Source: Fusarium oxysporum f. sp. lycopersici 4287 (Eukaryota; Ascomycota; Sordariomycetes; Hypocreales; Nectriaceae). Taken from it: a stretch of 64,000 bases of DNA. Location of the stretch: the NCBI RefSeq assembly GCF_000149955.1, contig NC_030991.1, positions 2,849,571 to 2,913,570 on the forward strand, in the 5' to 3' direction. This document shows, one piece after another, positions 55,383 to 64,000 of this stretch. Below the pieces are notes generated by a model. It did no database searches. It was not told the DNA's origin and saw only the letters and a program-made list of their open reading frames with translations. The stretch's first letter is position 1. The number at the start of each line of letters is the position of its first letter. A program made the position numbers and the translations under genes.

Positions 55383-55774
55383 TCCGCCGAATTTCTCGTC
55401 CCGCTGAATTTCTTGCCCCGCTGAATTTCTTGCCCCGCTGAATTTCTTGACCCGCCGAATTTCTCGTCCCGCTGAATTTCTCGTCCCGCTGAATTTCTCG
55501 TCCCGCTGAATTTCTTGCCCCGCTGAATTTCTTGACCCGCCGAATTTCTCGTCCCGCTGAATTTCTCGTCCCGCTGAATTTCTCGTCCCGCTGAATTTCT
55601 TGCCCCGCTGAATTTCTTGACCCGCCGAATTTCTCATCCCGCTGAATTTCTCATCCTGCTGAATTTCTCGTCCCGCTGAATTTCTCGTCCCGCTGAATAT
55701 CTTGCCCCGCTGAATTTCTCATCCCGCTGGATTTCTCGTCCGTCCCGCTGAATTTCTGGACCCGCCGAATCTCT
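55383..55774. repeat. 17-bp minisatellite with 85-bp higher-order repeat
   Basis: Roughly 23 tandem units of 17 bp, consensus CCCGCTGAATTTCTCGT, with a few variant types (TTGCC, TTGAC, CGAAT). Five-unit blocks repeat exactly: 55446-55530 and 55531-55615 are identical 85-bp copies, and a third block begins at 55616 and then diverges. The array ends 7 bp before the ATG of the gene at 55782, so it occupies that gene's leader and proximal promoter. The 87-codon minus-strand frame across it is a by-product of the period (17 codons equal three units). Confidence 0.95.
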
Positions 55775-55781
55775 TATTATC

Positions 55782-56922
55782 ATGTCTCAACAAGAATCTG
55801 GTTGTTTGATGCTCCTGGATTATACCCGAGATCGAGTTCTGGATTTTAATTCAGACTTGGACTTGAAAAATATTTGCTCTCGGATGCGCTCGTTATCCAT
55901 TGAAGCAGATGTTGTTCGAGGCTGGAAAAGTACGATCAAGGCAATTGAAAGCGGAATAGGTTGGGGCAGTCCGATCAAGGCAATTGAAAGCGGCATAGGT
56001 TGTGGCAGTCTCATCCCAAAATTTACATTCATACCTGAAATTCCTTTTTGGCAATGAAAAAGGCAACAGGAAACGACAATATGTCATCGATAAGTTGAAG
56101 GAATTCGACTTCAACCTCACGGTGCTAGTTGGGCTATCGTGTCCAGAAGCAAAAGATATAGATATAAGTATCTACAATGCCATCGTCACTCTGTACCCGA
56201 CGCTTACAAAGTATTATCATTTGACTGTAGTTTTCAGTCACAAGACTATACGAAACGGGATTTTACAAAAAATGATTACACGTGTTTCAGGGAATCCCGA
56301 TTGGCAGAGCGGTAAGGAGATACCAGCACGCTGCTTGATCATTAACTAAAGAACCAGGCTTGAACCAGTTGCAGGGTCTTGCAGAAACAGAGCCACGAAC
56401 AAACAGGAAGCATGGTAGAGATGACGGGGAACAAGTCAAACCTGAATTTGCCGAGCGTCCCTTGAGACAGAGACCAGAACCTAGCCATGGTCATGGCTGT
56501 TCCATCTCAGAGAACAACCAGCGGCTGACACAATCAGAGGATGTTGAAAAACATAATGACAAGCCAAATAACAAGAATGACAGAGAAATTGACAAGCAAT
56601 CAACCAAAGGTAAGATGTATTGAGATCCCCCTCTGTATAAAATATGTCTTGGTTGAGGTGTGCTTACCAATGTATAGACCCGGAGCCGGAAGGAGACGTC
56701 TACGAGTTGCATAAATTGAGTCTCATAGACTTGGTGTTTAAATCTGATCTTGTCACCGCAATCATCCTGACCGTTCTGCGGCCTCCCAAAAATCCATCCT
56801 CGGAATCAGCCCCGGACTCATCCAAAGGTTCCTTCTTCACAATATGGGCAGAACGAACGTTAGGCACTGAGGTAGCCGAGCAACGTACTGTGAAGCCAAT
56901 CTGGGTGTTACAGCAAACCTGA
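55782..56922 (+). CDS. Four-exon gene of unknown function
   Basis: Predicted exons are 55782-55929, 56009-56311, 56358-56609 and 56678-56922, totalling 315 residues. Introns 2 and 3 are strong (GTAAGG..AACCAG, 46 nt; GTAAGA..TATAG, 68 nt). Intron 1 (GTACGA..GGCAG, 79 nt) is weaker but is the one that restores frame; it contains a 39-bp tandem duplication, without which it would be 40 nt. The product begins MSQQESGCLMLLDYTRDRVL and continues with HSYLKFLFGNEKGNRKRQYV and DKLKEFDFNLTVLVGLSCPE. It then has a highly charged disordered middle and a tail (DVYELHKLSLIDLVFKSDLV). No domain is recognised. It is transcribed away from the JmjC gene and its start abuts the 17-bp minisatellite. Confidence 0.55.
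55934..56011. repeat. 39-bp tandem duplication, two copies
   Basis: 55934-55972 and 55973-56011 are near-identical 39-bp copies starting GATCAAGGCAATTGAAAGCGG and differing at about three positions. They fall inside the predicted first intron of the four-exon gene. Read as coding, they would give a repeated IKAIESGIG peptide, so an exonic interpretation is the alternative. Confidence 0.9.
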
Positions 56923-56947
56923 CAATATGAAACAGGGATGCTTTCGA

Positions 56948-57748
56948 CTAAGCGGTCAAGCAGTTGGGGCGCAATAAGTTTCGATCAACGAGCGTCCTAC
57001 AAACGCCTTTCACCCCATCTGGAAGAGGTGCACCCACGTTGTATTTTTCATGGCGGCCACTTGGATTCATGGCATGCGTTTCCCCCGCCGTGTACCCCCG
57101 AGGAGAAAATATCCAACAAGTAGTATTTCCGGGTTCCAAACCGTTCAGATATTCAGCATCCACCATGATTGTCTGATCCTCGAAGGCAATTTCTGACATG
57201 AGTTGATCTTGGAACTCAGGGAGTAGGACTTGGAGAGCAACCTCGGAACAGAGCGAGTTTATGAGTATGTATTTGATGAAATCATCGAGGAATCTTTCGG
57301 GAATATTTTCTTTATAACAACCCTCATGGTACTCATATGGGATAAGCTCGCCATCATGAACTACAAAGATGTGTCCGTGAATGTTACCGGGGTCAACATC
57401 GTCAATGCTCCGTTGTTGAGTCCAACGGCATAAAGGTGCAGTAGAAGTCGTTCCGAGTAATATTCGATCTTCGTCCAACTTAAAATGCCCATGTCTCGAG
57501 TGAATTGCAAACTTCTTATAGACTTTGTGATTGACAAATATTTTCTGAAGGTTTGGGAGGTGAGCCTCGATCGATGTGCGACTAGTGTCCTCGGTGTTGC
57601 AATTATATCTATACTTATGGTTAAATCGCCTTCTTGAACGCTTGGGTATCACAGTGACGTGCATCTTACGACTCTTGCAAAAAGTATCTGCTGTAACAGG
57701 ACAGTTTAATCCAGGGACTTGTCGAGTGATGCTGGCCATGGTCGACAT
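56948..57748 (-). CDS. Uncharacterised single-exon protein
   Basis: 266 residues, ATG at 57746-57748 (a second Met is four codons in), stop at 56948-56950. The N-terminal part is basic (KRSRRRFNHKYRYN). The middle has alternating hydrophobic strands (PNLQKIFVNHKVYKKFAIHS, NIHGHIFVVHDGELIPYEYH) and helices (ERFLDDFIKYILINSLCSEV). A Gly/Pro-rich end contains TTCWIFSPRGYTAGETHAMN. No signal peptide or membrane segment is seen and no domain is recognised. It is convergent with the four-exon gene, with only 25 bp between their stops, so their 3' UTRs should overlap. The frame is uninterrupted, which supports a real gene. Confidence 0.6.
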   Translation of the reverse strand: MSTMASITRQVPGLNCPVTADTFCKSRKMHVTVIPKRSRRRFNHKYRYNCNTEDTSRTSIEAHLPNLQKIFVNHKVYKKFAIHSRHGHFKLDEDRILLGTTSTAPLCRWTQQRSIDDVDPGNIHGHIFVVHDGELIPYEYHEGCYKENIPERFLDDFIKYILINSLCSEVALQVLLPEFQDQLMSEIAFEDQTIMVDAEYLNGLEPGNTTCWIFSPRGYTAGETHAMNPSGRHEKYNVGAPLPDGVKGVCRTLVDRNLLRPNCLTA

Positions 57749-58816
57749 TGCCTCATCAGATGCGCGCGACGAGCAAAAAGAAAAAGGTGGAGGGGGGTGG
57801 GAGGTGGAAGAGAGATAAATGCAGGTTCAGACTTTCCGGCAATGTCGAGCCGCGGGGATTCAAGTAAGAAAATTCCGATTTAAGATGTCGCAAGGTGAAA
57901 AAGCAGTGTAGCACTGGAGGAGAAAAATCCCGCTGTGGCGAGTTTGATGGCAGCATGAGAGGGGCGCTCGAGAGTACCATGGCTAAATAAGGAAGACGAA
58001 ATTTTATCAACCGATGGGAGGAGGGGTAATTCACGGTAGCCGGGTCGGCACGTGTCATCAAACTTAGGGTATGACATCTCCCAAGCAGCACGGGATTGCT
58101 TGCATATCATGACAGAAACGGGTGATCGGCTTAAGCATCTGGTTGATGCAGCCATGCAGGAATTGCCTCATATCCTGGCTTATCACAGGCCATGCATCAT
58201 GTCAGCCAATGATCATGTCACCTCCTGACTATGCTACACCACTACTTCGATCGTTCTTTTCCTTTGTTAGTGCACTAACAAAGGAAAGTGGGAATCTGAT
58301 GACGTACTTATCTAAAGATCTATTACAACACTATCAGCGTCCACGAAAGAGCAATATCATCTAGGCCACATTAGGACAACTAAGCGAAGCAAATACCCTA
58401 GCCCTTTGTTGACGCACACTTTCGACAGCACATCGCTCCCAATGATCCCATTCCATCTAGACAAACCAGTAGGTAAAAAAGGCAAAAATACCTCACTGGC
58501 GCAGTAACTTCGTTAGGCAATGTGTCATTGGCGACTGGCGGTTCTCAAATATTCACATGTTAAGAATCAATGAGGTATGCACGGTCCGGCACGAGCCTTT
58601 GTGCATTAAAAGCGAACCTTGAAGTAAACATGCATTCACGTAAGTTAACCGGGACACCTGTTACTAACTTGCTTGCAGAAGGTAATTGTTATTATCGACC
58701 ATGACGTCATGTCAGCCAAAGACTGCCACGCACGACGCCTCGACTACCCTACACGACACTGCCTGCTCCCAATACCATCGAGATATAAGCTCTCTCCTGT
58801 AAAAACTTTTTCCTGG
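57749..58816. other. Intergenic with a 30-bp palindrome
   Basis: Upstream DNA of the gene at 57748. Short minus-strand frames at 57756-58155 overlap and have no motif. The only outstanding structure is the palindrome at 58258-58287, listed separately. The right edge reaches a repeat that recurs beyond the gap. Confidence 0.45.
58258..58287. repeat. 30-bp perfect palindrome
   Basis: TTTCCTTTGTTAGTG is followed directly by its exact reverse complement, centred on GTGCAC with no spacer. It could form a cruciform or bind a dimeric regulator. It is not followed by a T-run typical of a terminator and lies outside any predicted gene. The function is unknown. Confidence 0.9.
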
Positions 58817-58905
58817 CACCCGCTGTTAGCGCGCTGCTAGGGCAGAAAGCTTTTGCAGGCCAAAATGGCAGCAAAGGCAGCTGTGGGGCTAGCGGGGCCC
58901 TAACA
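58817..58905. repeat. TGTTAG..CTAACA repeat, left copy
   Basis: After CACCCGC, an 82-bp block begins TGTTAGCGCGCTGCTAGGGC and ends GGGCCCTAACA (58824-58905). A related block lies past the N-run at 59902-59989, in the same orientation. TG..CA termini with short inverted ends resemble an LTR or a small inverted-repeat element. It is too short and incomplete to classify. Confidence 0.6.
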
Positions 58906-59326
58906 GCTGCCTGAAGAAAGGGATTCAGAGAGTTGACCTTTCTTCGTGACGAGTGCCTGCAACGACATTGAGCTTCGCGAGCTCTTGACATCACCTTCGG
59001 GCGCTACTTCTTACGTGTTGTTTGCGGCTTCTCCTTACCCCGACATTCCGGCTTCGCGAGCCTTCGACAATCCGGGCTCAGCGCCCTCGATTGTCCCCCG
59101 TACGACCGAACTCTGCTGCCCGGAACGCAACCGGGCTTCGACAATTTGTCTCACTGGCTGAGACCACTTGACAAAACCGCCGGGTCGAATGGTACAGAGC
59201 TTGCCTGGAGACCGTGGAATGAGGCGACTACCTCGTCCCACAGAGCAGCGTTGTAGCCGCCTTGGGGGTTTCTCCTGCAAGGGTTTATCCCAAGGATGCA
59301 CGGTTCTAGGGTTGCAGCTACTGGCG

Positions 59327-59847
59327 NNNNNNNNNNNNNNNNNNNNNNNNNNNNNNNNNNNNNNNNNNNNNNNNNNNNNNNNNNNNNNNNNNNNNNNNNN
59401 NNNNNNNNNNNNNNNNNNNNNNNNNNNNNNNNNNNNNNNNNNNNNNNNNNNNNNNNNNNNNNNNNNNNNNNNNNNNNNNNNNNNNNNNNNNNNNNNNNNN
59501 NNNNNNNNNNNNNNNNNNNNNNNNNNNNNNNNNNNNNNNNNNNNNNNNNNNNNNNNNNNNNNNNNNNNNNNNNNNNNNNNNNNNNNNNNNNNNNNNNNNN
59601 NNNNNNNNNNNNNNNNNNNNNNNNNNNNNNNNNNNNNNNNNNNNNNNNNNNNNNNNNNNNNNNNNNNNNNNNNNNNNNNNNNNNNNNNNNNNNNNNNNNN
59701 NNNNNNNNNNNNNNNNNNNNNNNNNNNNNNNNNNNNNNNNNNNNNNNNNNNNNNNNNNNNNNNNNNNNNNNNNNNNNNNNNNNNNNNNNNNNNNNNNNNN
59801 NNNNNNNNNNNNNNNNNNNNNNNNNNNNNNNNNNNNNNNNNNNNNNN
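59327..59847. other. Assembly gap (521 N)
   Basis: Undetermined bases. Frames crossing it are artefacts. It is flanked within 500 bp on the left and 60 bp on the right by copies of the same repeat, so the missing sequence is probably repetitive. Confidence 0.99.
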
Positions 59848-59901
59848 CGGCCCCCGGGACGAAAAATATACATAACATAAGAACATGACTATTTTCCTCC
59901 A

Positions 59902-59989
59902 CACCCGCTGTTAGCGCTTCGCTAGGGTCAAGAATTTTGGGCGCCAAAATGGTGGGAAGTGTAGTAGTGGTGTTAACAGGGCTCTAACA
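59902..59989. repeat. TGTTAG..CTAACA repeat, right copy
   Basis: CACCCGCTGTTAGCGC at 59902-59917 is identical to 58817-58832. The block then keeps GCTAGGG, GCCAAAATGG and GGGCTCTAACA in the same order as the left copy but with numerous differences. It is 81 bp from TG to CA (59909-59989). Two copies in direct orientation around a gap would fit the ends of an LTR element, or two insertions of one small element. Confidence 0.6.
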
Positions 59990-61679
59990 GTTCTAGGAGG
60001 AATATATGACATGTGTCCCCTATGGCAGCCCAGTGTTATCACATCCTCGGAACCGTGGGTGCTATTGTCGAGCATGAAGCACCACACGGGATGAGCCATC
60101 ATCTCAATCAGCTGGGTATAGAAGCGTTTTCGTCGCATCGGCGTATCGTTCGTTAACGAATGCCTGCGTGAGGGGGTACTGATCGGTCGCGTCTTGATGC
60201 CGTTCGAGGACGATTCGGGAGACTGAGCGCGATGTAATGGAAGGCCAGCGAAAGAATGATTGTGGTTGCGTGCGCGCGAAAACAAAAGATGGGAGAGGAA
60301 CGCTCGCTCGCTCGCTTGCTTGTCGATCTCCATTTGGCGAAAGCGGGGACGTGTTTTCCGGCTAAACCTTGTTTCGTAGTCGTCGCCCCCGAAGGGATCA
60401 ATCAGCCAGGGCAATTCGGCATGCACTTTGGTACTGACAGCTTGAGATCAAACCTTGCAGCAGACCAGTGCACAGAAATAGACGGCATGTATAGGGTAAG
60501 GAAATCTGGGACTGTTCATCCTCGATTCGTCATAGCGCAAGTCCACCCCGGCAATTTTGGATGAAGTGGATTGGCCTCCTTTATTTTTAGCAAACTAAGT
60601 TTGCAAATGCGGGGAGATCTCGACGTACCAACCAGGTCAGCCCAGTTAGATAGTATTCATGGCCTTTACAACCTGCACCATCTCTATAGTCTTAGCGGAT
60701 TGTAAAAGTCGGCGCGGCTGTGGGCATGCTTGTTGCGAAATAGATGTGACTCCGCAAATGGAGATGCCCGCGGCTGTGACGGATACCTCTAGTGTTTACC
60801 CAGCGAACAATCTCATCTGGGCCAGGATCTGGATGGAGTGGAGCAAAAGGGACTTCTTGCATGTTGAACGACACTACAGTAGTTCATCGATCAACCATGC
60901 TCTTTCCGCAGTGGACAATGGGACGCTGTGAAGTGCTGATGGGCGATGGGTAACGCACTCAACCCTGGCCGCCACAACGGTCGAATTCAATCAGAAACGT
61001 CGCCACGCTAGCCTAACTTGGATGTGTGTTTGGGCTCTACCTGAGCGGTAGAGCGACCCCTGGGTGTGAAGGCTCGTCTCGACAGGGAACACACGCCTCA
61101 CTTATATGCTAACGGTTCCCAACCGCGTCAATACTTTAACTCAGCTGCCCACCGCCATACAGGTTTCAATACGGGAGGACCTCTACTACTATACCACATG
61201 GCTGATAGACACTAAGACGCCGACATCACAAGTGATCTACTCTCTGAAGATTTGACGTAGCAAGCTTATTGCTTCATCTCGATCTCACAAACACAGTTGA
61301 CGTCTCTGGAATCAACTCAACTATCTAAACCGTGGAAGAAGACATAAAGATTCGCGGCCCCTGATACACAACGAGTTCAAGTAGTGCCAGGCTTCTCGAA
61401 ACCGCTGCAGCCTACACATCTTCAACCGAAAAACCAGCAAAAGTCGCCGAGCTGGCCCATCTCAAGAGCGAATCTCCGCTCTGCCTCTTGCGGGCATAGT
61501 TACCGCCATCCATCGTGGGTGGTCAGGCTGTCGAGGTGGATTTTGCCGCTCTTCTGAAGGCATCTGGATCTTATGAGCCTTTTGTCTCGCCGCCTCACCA
61601 GACCCGGCGTGTTCCAGCTCTCACTTATCAGCAATTCTCCCTCAAGGCATCGCCAGGTCTACGGGTCGCTTCAACACAG
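59990..61679. other. Intergenic, no supported gene
   Basis: Short frames at 60153-60564 and 60659-60931 overlap others and show no motif. A segment near 61034-61052 (CTCTACCTGAGCGGTAGAGC) resembles a tRNA D-arm or A-box but no T-arm follows. The right end should hold the promoter, and possibly a first exon, of the Myb/SANT gene: its frame stays open upstream to about 61500. Confidence 0.45.
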
Positions 61680-63096
61680 ATGTCGGGCAGACGTGGTATG
61701 CCTCCTCATGCTGCAGATCAGCCACCCGTGAAGAAGCGCGGCAAGTGGTCACGGGAGGAAAATGCGCTTATCATCAAGCTTCGACGATGTAATACCACAT
61801 GGGATAATATCTCAAACCATCTGCCTGGCCGGAGTGCTACCGGCTGCCGCCAACATTACCAAGCGCACCTCGAAGGACGAAGTGAATGTGACGAAGAGCT
61901 CAAGAACAAACCCGCTAGACTCTACGAGAGGTAAGGAGGCAGTATGCTTGAGCCAAACTTCTAGGATACGCACTAACAAGACTGTAGGTCCAAATCAGAG
62001 ATGCGGGCCGAAGTTGCTGAAGTGATGGCAGTCCCAAGGCCAACAGCGGAGGCTATGCAGTGGCAGCTCGGTGAAGCAGATATGGCCCGACGTACAGGCG
62101 CCATCCCTTCCTCTCTGGCTGCAGTTAATGTTGATAGGAACTACAATTTTCTAAGTTCACCCTTACCGAGGGAACTTAACTCGCAGCACTCTTCACTACA
62201 AAATGATGGCTTCCCGTGCGTCGTTGCGGTTCAACACCCAAGCTTTTGCGATAAATCGTTCCCCGACTTATCGGAGCACAAGTAGGTAGTGCTGATAACA
62301 CCTCATCATAGTAAATTCACTAACATATCCAAGTGTGCACCTTAACCGTTGCCATTCACCTATGGACTGGTGCAAAGACTGTCTGCAAAAGGTCTGTTGC
62401 GACTTAAGAGAAGAGGCTGTAGCCAAGGCAATGGCCATTCACGAGAAAAGCTGCACGAAAAACCCCACGGAGAAGAACAAGCTCCGTTGGCAAAAACACT
62501 ACATTATTGACGACGGGGTGTGGATGGATTTTAAGCGGAAAAAATGGAAAGACATTGATGTTCCTAAGAAATTTGATCAAGATGGTCACCGGGAACCTGT
62601 TCCTCAGAGGAGGTGGAGACAGATTAGCGAATTGATCTTTCCCAGCAGGCCTACAGACACGCTACCATCGGCTACCTGCCAAAAGTCAATTCTTTTACCG
62701 CACCCTTTGCCTGCGATCCCTGATCCCGCCGAAGTTCAGTATCCTCGTGGCAAAGAAAAACAGCGGAATGGCTTACGCCAAAAATCGCTGATCTGCCCCC
62801 CACGTCCTTCCGCTGTTTTTCCTGACCCCTCAGAGTATGCACCAGGGCCACGTTTAGCTCCAACCCAATACCAACTGCCACCTCGTACGCTTCCTGGGGT
62901 TGCTGAACTCACCAGTGGCGTCAGCCCCTATATCAAGTCTGCTGCAGTACCTAACATAGGCCCTATAACTGGGGCCAGCCAAGGTTCTACGTATTCAAGC
63001 TTCGCGAGTTACTCGTTTGCATGGGCCGGGTCTAAACGAAGAGCTCCCTCAGAGCAATGCCACCACAAAGCAAACCAGCGGCGCCGAATCACATAG
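61680..63096 (+). CDS. Myb/SANT-domain protein with C-terminal zinc-finger-like region
   Basis: Exons 61680-61930, 61988-62281 and 62334-63096 give 435 residues. The introns are 57 nt (GTAAGG..CTGTAG, ACTAAC branch) and 52 nt (GTAGGT..TCCAAG, ACTAAC branch). Near the N-terminus, PPVKKRGKWSREENALIIKL then WDNISNHLPGRSATGCRQHY is a Myb-like/SANT DNA-binding domain. AEAMQWQLGEADMARRTG follows, a block that I remember in the same fungal family. After the second intron, SEHNVHLNRCHSPMDWCKDC then KAMAIHEKSC supplies C2H2-like zinc ligands, and RRWRQISELIFPSRP matches the RW-x2-I-x2-L-x-F motif of the gene at 23538. The tail is Pro-rich with a basic end (GSKRRAPSEQ). It is probably nuclear. The start may lie further upstream, since the frame is open to 61500 without an ATG. 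Confidence 0.75.
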
Positions 63097-64000
63097 CTTA
63101 CACCTCCCTAGGTAATTATATCTGATACGGACTTCGGAATCCTCTTGGATGGTTTTGGGTCCTGATCTTGCTGTTAATCTTGGTGACAAGAAAATCTTGT
63201 TACTTCTGTTGTTCTTCTCTGTTTCTTTCTTTTTATCTTGCCCTAATCTATCATGAAGGCCATACTCAGCGGCCGTAATTACTATCTCCTACGAGTCTCA
63301 TTTGGAGAGTTAAAGAATATCGAAATACATAACGTTAAAAACCTATGTTCACTAGACAAAGTGGTCAAGTTATCGGGTGCTGGAATGGCCGAAACACAAT
63401 CGACTGATGAGCTCCGTTGTAGCAGACAATCGTGTACACGCATTAGACTTTGCGATGCCTATCTAAAAATTCGGGTGGAGTGACTATTCAGGTATGTGCA
63501 AGCTATGTATAATGTATTGTTAATTGATTGCTTGATGTCTGTATCAAATCTCGAGAAAGTGTTTGCTTCCATCCAGCCAACTCGATGTAGGAACCAATAT
63601 GGCTTGAACAGTGGCTTGGCTGACCCCCGCACAAGAGTTGGTGTGGCGAATATGGGTCTTGCGCCTTCATTTGAAACGCCTGCGGACCGTGGTGCACAGA
63701 AGATCTTTACAAAGTGGAGGGCAATCTTGTGGTATCTCATTGCGGGTGCCTGATCAACCACCGCTCCTACCCGCCAGGGAACGGAAATAAGGCTGATGCG
63801 CTGGATGCTAGCGTCCCGGGGAAAGCATGGTTCTAGCCCCCAACATGAGCAGATCCCTCGTAACCGACCATGCGCCGGGTATGACAGTACCCCCACTATC
63901 TTATCCAGCTCTGCTTGCCGTGACAGGGATTCATGGCGTGTGTCGCCCCCATCGAGAAACCGAGATGCTGACCGAGACTAGCGTGTGGGACTGTTAAGCA
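63097..64000. other. Intergenic to window end
   Basis: A pyrimidine-rich tract (63200-63250) precedes a 76-codon plus-strand frame at 63253-63483 with no recognisable domain. A 145-codon minus-strand frame at 63459-63896 overlaps plus-strand frames of similar quality. Neither is supported as a gene. An additional gene may begin beyond the window edge. Confidence 0.4.

Noticed and set aside
55383..55774. CRISPR-like array or a coding repeat protein on the minus strand
   Set aside because: Units are directly contiguous with no spacers. The open frame exists only because 17 is not a multiple of three while none of the frames meets a stop. The host is a fungus.
59035..59947. Long open frames of 194-289 codons on both strands
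   Set aside because: They consist almost entirely of N-derived X residues across the gap.
61026..61100. Possible tRNA because of an A-box/D-arm-like CTCTACCTGAGCGGTAGAGC
   Set aside because: No GGTTCGA-type T-arm and no pairing acceptor stem follow within 90 bases.
1..64000. Starship-type captain recombinase, polyketide or peptide synthetase backbone, or secreted effector genes
   Set aside because: No matching motif, multi-kilobase synthase frame or convincing signal peptide on a Cys-rich secreted frame was found on either strand.

Overview
This is nuclear DNA from a filamentous ascomycete, most likely a Sordariomycete and quite possibly Fusarium. The genes have short introns (44-97 nt) with GT..AG ends and CTAAC-type branch sites. 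They encode fungal-specific families: F-box proteins, Zn2Cys6, bZIP and C2H2 regulators, and a Myb/SANT-zinc finger protein. The transposons are of kinds known in Fusarium, a fungal Helitron and a hAT. No rRNA, tRNA, CRISPR, biosynthetic backbone gene or Starship-type recombinase was seen. There are two runs of N (14421-14583 and 59327-59847). The species is an inference from remembered protein families; nothing was searched.

Layout. 1-4.7 kb is gene-poor, with one small two-exon gene (3134-3632). 4.7-10.7 kb is a frameshifted Helitron relic. 12.8-13.9 kb is an uncharacterised single-exon gene. 14.6-17.6 kb is a dead copy of an insulin-degrading-enzyme/Ste23-type M16 peptidase. 19.5-21.3 kb is a minus-strand gene split by a 759-bp non-autonomous hAT element with a perfect 8-bp target duplication. 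23.5-26.7 kb holds a C2H2-type gene and an F-box gene. 27.5-32.5 kb is a WD40-type gene whose 3' half carries several in-frame stops. 36-43 kb holds a bZIP factor, a three-finger C2H2 factor and a conserved unknown gene. 44-51.5 kb holds a Cys-rich small protein, a 52-residue zinc-ribbon-like microprotein and a Zn2Cys6 factor with a one-base frameshift. 52.3-57.7 kb holds a small three-exon gene, a JmjC protein, a four-exon unknown gene and a further unknown gene. Minisatellites lie directly upstream of the start codons of the JmjC gene and the four-exon gene. 61.7-63.1 kb is a Myb/SANT plus zinc-finger composite gene.

Interpretation. Intact-looking regulators (bZIP, C2H2, Zn2Cys6, Myb/SANT, JmjC) are interspersed with decayed copies of housekeeping-type genes and transposon relics. 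This is the texture of an accessory or lineage-specific region. Three key changes in the M16 pseudogene are all CpA-to-TpA relative to the family consensus, the mark expected of repeat-induced point mutation (RIP). No operon-like cooperation is implied; the shared theme is regulation of transcription in a region eroded by transposition, duplication and possibly RIP.
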